From positions 213,596,120 through 213,660,119 of the forward strand of contig CM057009.1 of assembly GCA_029891345.1 (NCBI GenBank): a stretch of 64,000 nucleotides of DNA, in the 5' to 3' direction. The stretch is from Dryococelus australis (taxonomy: Eukaryota; Arthropoda; Insecta; Phasmatodea; Phasmatidae). The notes below the pieces were generated by a model. It made no database searches. It was not told the origin of the DNA and saw only the letters and a list, made by a program, of their open reading frames with translations. Below, one piece after another: positions 59,441 through 64,000 of the stretch; positions within the stretch are counted from its first letter, which is position 1; every line of letters starts with the position of its first letter. Made by a program: the position numbers and the translations under genes.

Positions 59441-61540
59441 TTTAGTCTTCCCTTTTTGGGAATATACATTTTTTGTCTAACCATTAGGAAAAGCCCTATT
59501 TCAGTTCCAACCTCTGTTTTATTTTTAACCCTTTTTTGGGGTAGAATATTTTGTAAGTCACTGTGATTGAAGTCTTTGTTCTCGTGCTACTGTTCTGTGG
59601 ATATGCCAGTTTATATAAACAATTTTGTTAAATTTTTTAGACCATTTGTATATGTTGTTTAATTTATTTGAGGTAAATTATTGTGTCTGCTTTAAAACTT
59701 TGCCTACAGCATATAAGTATTAGTTTATTGTGTCAGTCAGTATGTCAAGCCACCCCCCAAAAATTAATTGTTTTTTAATATCTTATACTTAAGAGACTAC
59801 TTGGTTAGTTCATCTTGTCTAAATATTTTACGATATATTTATTGAATAACCCTTTGCATTAATATGTGTGTTTTAACATTTCTTGACATTGCCTGGTGGC
59901 AAGTTTGAAGTCAATATTTTCCGTGGCATCAATAAGTACAAGTCATATTATAATGTTATATTTGAGCATTATTTCTTCAGCCGATAATTCTTATTTGTAC
60001 ATTTGTCAATAATTAATTATATTGTTTTTACAATTTTTTCTAATGAAAATGTCATGCAAACATGTTTCTTTAGTAATGATTATATATCACATATCGATCA
60101 TAGCGTGATTTCCTGAATTGATACTTGGAAGAGACTGTCCTGGTACTCAACGTCATGCCACCATCTTGAGATGTATTTTAATATATTAACTCATTTAATA
60201 ACTTTAAGAAATCTTTCATTTCAGGGGAACCCTTTAATATTTTAATAAGCAAAATCAGTAAAAACAAACCAAAGGCCATAATAATAATATAAATAAATAA
60301 AAAAGACAATGAAATGAAACAAAGTTTCCACAATCATTTGAGATTAGTACCATTATATAACATTGTGAGATCTACTTGTAACGTCATGTAAAGAAAATAT
60401 ATTTGATGTAACTGGTTGTATGTTGGATTTTGGATGGTGGGAGTAAAATAAATTTTATCATGCCCGAATTTTGTGTTATATTCTGGTAAAACCTTACTTT
60501 CATAATCCAGTTGTCTTAACTATGATAAGCTATTTTTTAACCACTTAATAACAGGCAGCCTATGAAACATTAAGAAGTAACTTATGCTATTGGCTGGATA
60601 CCAAAATCGTAGGTTAAGCCTTCGGTTGTGATGTTGTTTTGCTCAATCCTTGTCTGCATGCACATTCGTCACAGCCAAATCTACGTGTTTTTGGTTTGTT
60701 TGTGCTTTTGGGGTTTTTGATGTAACTGCTTCCTATCAAGATTTGGGAAGTTTGGACCCCTAAAAAGGTGACGTCACAGTAGACATACTTATTAAATCCA
60801 ATATGGCACTCATGCCATTGTGTTACATAAATCTTATGATTCATGATCGTATGCGCCTTTAAATGATGAGTCCGGTGATATATAGCACTGTATACTTTCG
60901 ACTATATTATTTAAACTATATAAATACATTAAATTTAAAATTAAAAAAAAAATGTTAAAATAAATTAATTACATTCTCTCTTTATTGAGGCTTATAAGCA
61001 GTGCATTGGATCAGTATAAACCCCAATTAATGTGCGCCAAAAAAAATCGTGCAATACAAGTTTTATAATTTGAAAAAAAATTACAAAAACCAATACACAA
61101 ATAAAAACATTATGATCTGCAGCAACAGTAGTAGGAAAATGTAGGTTGACATACAACAGTGTCAGGTGTAGGGTGGCAGGTTATGGCCGCCACCATGTCG
61201 TTATGTCACCGTACGCCATATTTGACCCATATGACCTTGAACTTGGCCTTTGAACCGTGACTGTGACTTCGACCCCGGTGACCCAATTTTTTTTTTTAAA
61301 TTAAAAAAAATATTTCTTTAAAAAAAATGTTACCAAAATCTGAATAAAAATTGTTTAAAAATTATTATTAAATTGTTTAAAATTTTCTAAATATATTTAT
61401 TATTAAATATTGTAAAAATTATGAAAAATTTAATTAAAAATTATTTAAATAATCGTTGAAAATTATAATAATGTTTTGTTACAAATCGACTTAAAATTAT
61501 TTTAAAAATGCATAATTTAAAATTATTTAAAAAACTGTTT
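59441..61540. other. LTR remainder and gene-free AT-rich DNA
   Basis: The first several hundred bases probably belong to the 3' LTR. From 60,900 to 61,530 the DNA is dominated by (T)TTAAAA phrases, apart from a GC-richer patch at 61,175-61,280. No gene supported. Confidence 0.45.
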
Positions 61541-62050
61541 ACCATGGCCGCCATCTTGGTAAGCATCATTTGATTATTTGTTCATCATTTGTTTATACAT
61601 TTCTGGAGGCCACCATATTGGTAAGCTCTCACCTATGTTCGCCAATTAGTCACCACCATTCCACCACCATATTGGTAGGTGCATTCTATTCTATCTTGAT
61701 ATGCTTTCACATCCATTTAAACAGTCGCATGTGCTCCACTGATTACTCATCTCTGTTCGACATCGTATTGGTTTTTTCGATCGTTATTTGTTTCGAAGTT
61801 TGTCTCTCACGTTCGTTCGACGCCATATTGGTTAGCTACTCGACGTAATAGTCCGCCAATGAGTCGTATTGGGTAATTACTTTGCAAATGCTTCTCATTG
61901 GCTAATTACTCACTTTTGCTCGGTTGTTGGCAATCCTTCACCATGTGCACTCCACCTCCCTCGCCCCTGCCAATTAGTCACATTCGTTCCATCAATTACT
62001 CACTTCAGTATGACCCATCATGTTGGATTCTATTTCCAATACGCATAGGT
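61540..62050. repeat. array of ATTGG repeats, homologous (inverted) to the array at 8.2-8.7 kb
   Basis: Cores of the type GCCAT(A/C)TTGGTAAGC or CATTGGCTAATTACTCAC recur about eight to ten times. Read on the minus strand they contain TAATTAGCCAATG, the same core as in the 8,220-8,690 array, and the leader after it also matches. Confidence 0.65.
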
Positions 62051-62840
62051 AAGTATCGTTTAACCGCCAGGAGTGGTGGTGACAGTCATAGTTAAAGATT
62101 TTAAAGAAACCTGTATAATATTTTGTCATTCTTATTATTTTAATAATAGTGGTTTTTCCAGTCAACAGTTTACGTGTATGCATTACTTACGATAGTGAAA
62201 TCTTTTTTTGTGTTAATGAAAACTCTGTAACAAATTTTTCAATGTTTTCATTTTCATTTGTTTTAAAGGTAAATCGAAGTAACATCGTGGTGCCATATAA
62301 TATTATTCTTAAATGCACTTTCTGCGACAAACCAGAAATAAATTATACTATATAAACCATGTACCCCCACATACCCCTTCCGTTTATATATCTCATGCTT
62401 ACTACCCATATGGCTGTAATCGGTTCATGTGAGTGGTTCCTCGAATGTTGGGACCGAGGAGTACATATTTCGGAGTTGTTTATTTATAAAATATTCTTTA
62501 ACATTTGTTTTGTGACATAACGATCATCTCTGTAAGCTGTAGGTGGGTTCCGACGACACACACTCCAACATGATGATTGTTTTATGCACACAAAGCTTGC
62601 AAGTGACAGCTGTTTATAAGAGGATGGTAAATTTCCAATGTTTATAACGCCGGTGTACCAAAACATTCCAAATACATCATAACATTGACACCGCCAATAA
62701 AAAGTAGGTAGAATCCGCAATGACAAACCAATGAATAAAGAATTCCAGGCACTCTGAACAATAAAAAAAGTGACACATAACATTGAGAAGCCTCGTCCCA
62801 TCACAATTTAAATGAGAAGTATAATTCTAACATTCGCAGA
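62051..62840. other. gene-free stretch
   Basis: Short frames on both strands without recognisable motifs (106 residues minus at 62,804-62,484; 68 plus at 62,149-62,355). Confidence 0.4.
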
Positions 62841-62845
62841 AATAC

Positions 62846-64000
62846 TCACCCCATTAACCACGAAAAATCATAGAACCAATAACGAAAAATTGCAGCACCA
62901 GCCACGAACAATATGAATAAATACAGAAGTATGCATCTCACCAACGCCAATGAAAAAGTGTAGAACCAGGGATGAAAAATTATTAACACATACAGAAAAG
63001 ATGCTCCGAACACGCACAAAAGTACGCAGACAACCAACGATGAAAAATTGTAGAACAAACGATAAACAATATGAATAAATACAGAATTACACACCAAAAC
63101 CGTCAAAAAATTGTAGAACCAGCGATGAATAAATACAGATGTACACAGCTCACCAATGATAAAAAAAATTGTCAGAAGAAGCAGAAGTATATGTCCCAAC
63201 AACGATGAATAAGTTGCAGCACCAACGACGAAAAATACAGAAAAAATACAGACACATAACTATACAGGCACAGATTGAAAAATTACAGAGTAATGACCAC
63301 GCAGAACTATACAGACACAGATGGAAAAAATGCCAGAAGAAGCAGAATTAAACACACCACCGACAAAAAATCGTAGCAGCAACAGCCAAAAAATAAAGAA
63401 ACAAATGCCTACACACACGCATAGGCACAGGAGTATATGCCCAAGCAATGATGAGAAAATGTTAGGGCGAACAACGAAAATAATGTAGAACCATTGACAA
63501 AAAATACAGAAAAAAATCCCACACAGACACAAAACTGTACAGGCTCTGATGAAAAAATTCATAAATACATATTCACGCAGAACTATACAGACACAGATAA
63601 AATAATGCCTGAAGAAGCAGAAGTATACGTCGCAACAATGATGAACAAATTGCAGGACCAACGACGAAAAAATACAGAAGAAATTGCCCTCACAGAACTA
63701 TACAGGAACCGATGAGAAAAATGTCAGAAGTTAGAGAAATACACACCCCAACAATGCAAAATCATAGAACCAAGAACAAACAATATGAATAAAAAAGAAA
63801 CAAACACCCACACACACACAGGAACAGAAGTATACGCCCCATCAACGAATTACAAACAGCAGTACCACAGATAAAAAATTAGTAACACATACAGAAGGAC
63901 TCTCAGCACAGGTATGCAGCCCCCAAAGATGAAAAATTGTAGCACCAACCACGAACAATATAAATAAATACAGAAGTACACACCAGCACCAAAGAAAAAA
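62846..64000. repeat. tandem array, period ~75-85 bases, running off the window end
   Basis: The phrase GATGAAAAATTGTAGAACCA, then ACGAACAATATGAATAAATACAGAAGTACACACC, recurs with variation about 13-15 times. Variants carry GCCAGAAGAAGCAGAAGTATA or CACAGAACTATACAGGCACAG in place of the second half. Open frames within are by-products of the repeat. Confidence 0.75.

Overview
This is AT-rich nuclear DNA of an animal, most likely an insect. The window has no rRNA, tRNA, bacterial gene or operon. What points to an insect is one host-type exon with canonical splice sites (MAM domain), an errantivirus-like retrotransposon with an env-like tail, Helitron and Tc1/mariner remnants, tRNA-derived SINEs, long (TA)n microsatellites and Polinton/Maverick-like viral genes. 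Nearly all recognisable coding sequence is in mobile or endogenous-virus remnants, and most of it is broken.

Layout. 0-8.7 kb: remnant of a viral-type element, with a broken capsid-like gene (+), small unrecognised ORFs, a pentapeptide-like repeat tract and minus-strand ORF remnants, ending in an array of CCAAT-bearing repeats. 8.7-10.3 kb: gene-free. 10.3-19.6 kb: a minus-strand Ty3/gypsy-type element (gag, PR, RT, RNase H, IN, env-like), whose env-like region is interrupted by a pair of direct repeats at 11.0-13.1 kb. 19.6-25.8 kb: AT-rich DNA with two minus-strand fragments that look like the nucleoside-phosphorylase fold, and a decayed mariner-type transposase end. 25.8-26.5 kb: a compact Tc1/mariner-type element with about 130-bp inverted repeats and a TA target. 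26.94-27.11 kb: the host MAM exon. 27.1-30.0 kb: no supported gene.

30.05-50.30 kb is the most interesting part. It is a single ~20.25-kb element bounded by inverted repeats about 2.5-2.7 kb long. It carries a decayed but nearly full-length protein-primed family B DNA polymerase (minus), an intact 161-codon ORF followed directly by a poly(A) signal (plus), a short tandem peptide repeat, an acidic repeat ORF, and a tandem series of diverged copies of an unrecognised cysteine-containing module (minus, 44-47 kb). The architecture is Polinton/Maverick-like, but I see no integrase, packaging ATPase, protease or major capsid gene inside it, and its terminal repeats are unusually long.

50.3-64 kb: a SINE, a Helitron with well-formed ends but only the C-terminal half of a helicase (51.51-53.11 kb), a plus-strand Ty3/gypsy element with its 3' LTR start (55.3-59.4 kb), AT-rich DNA, a second CCAAT/ATTGG array in inverted orientation to the one at 8.2-8.7 kb, and a tandem array running off the window end. 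All identifications were made by eye from translated sequence and motif knowledge; no database search was possible.
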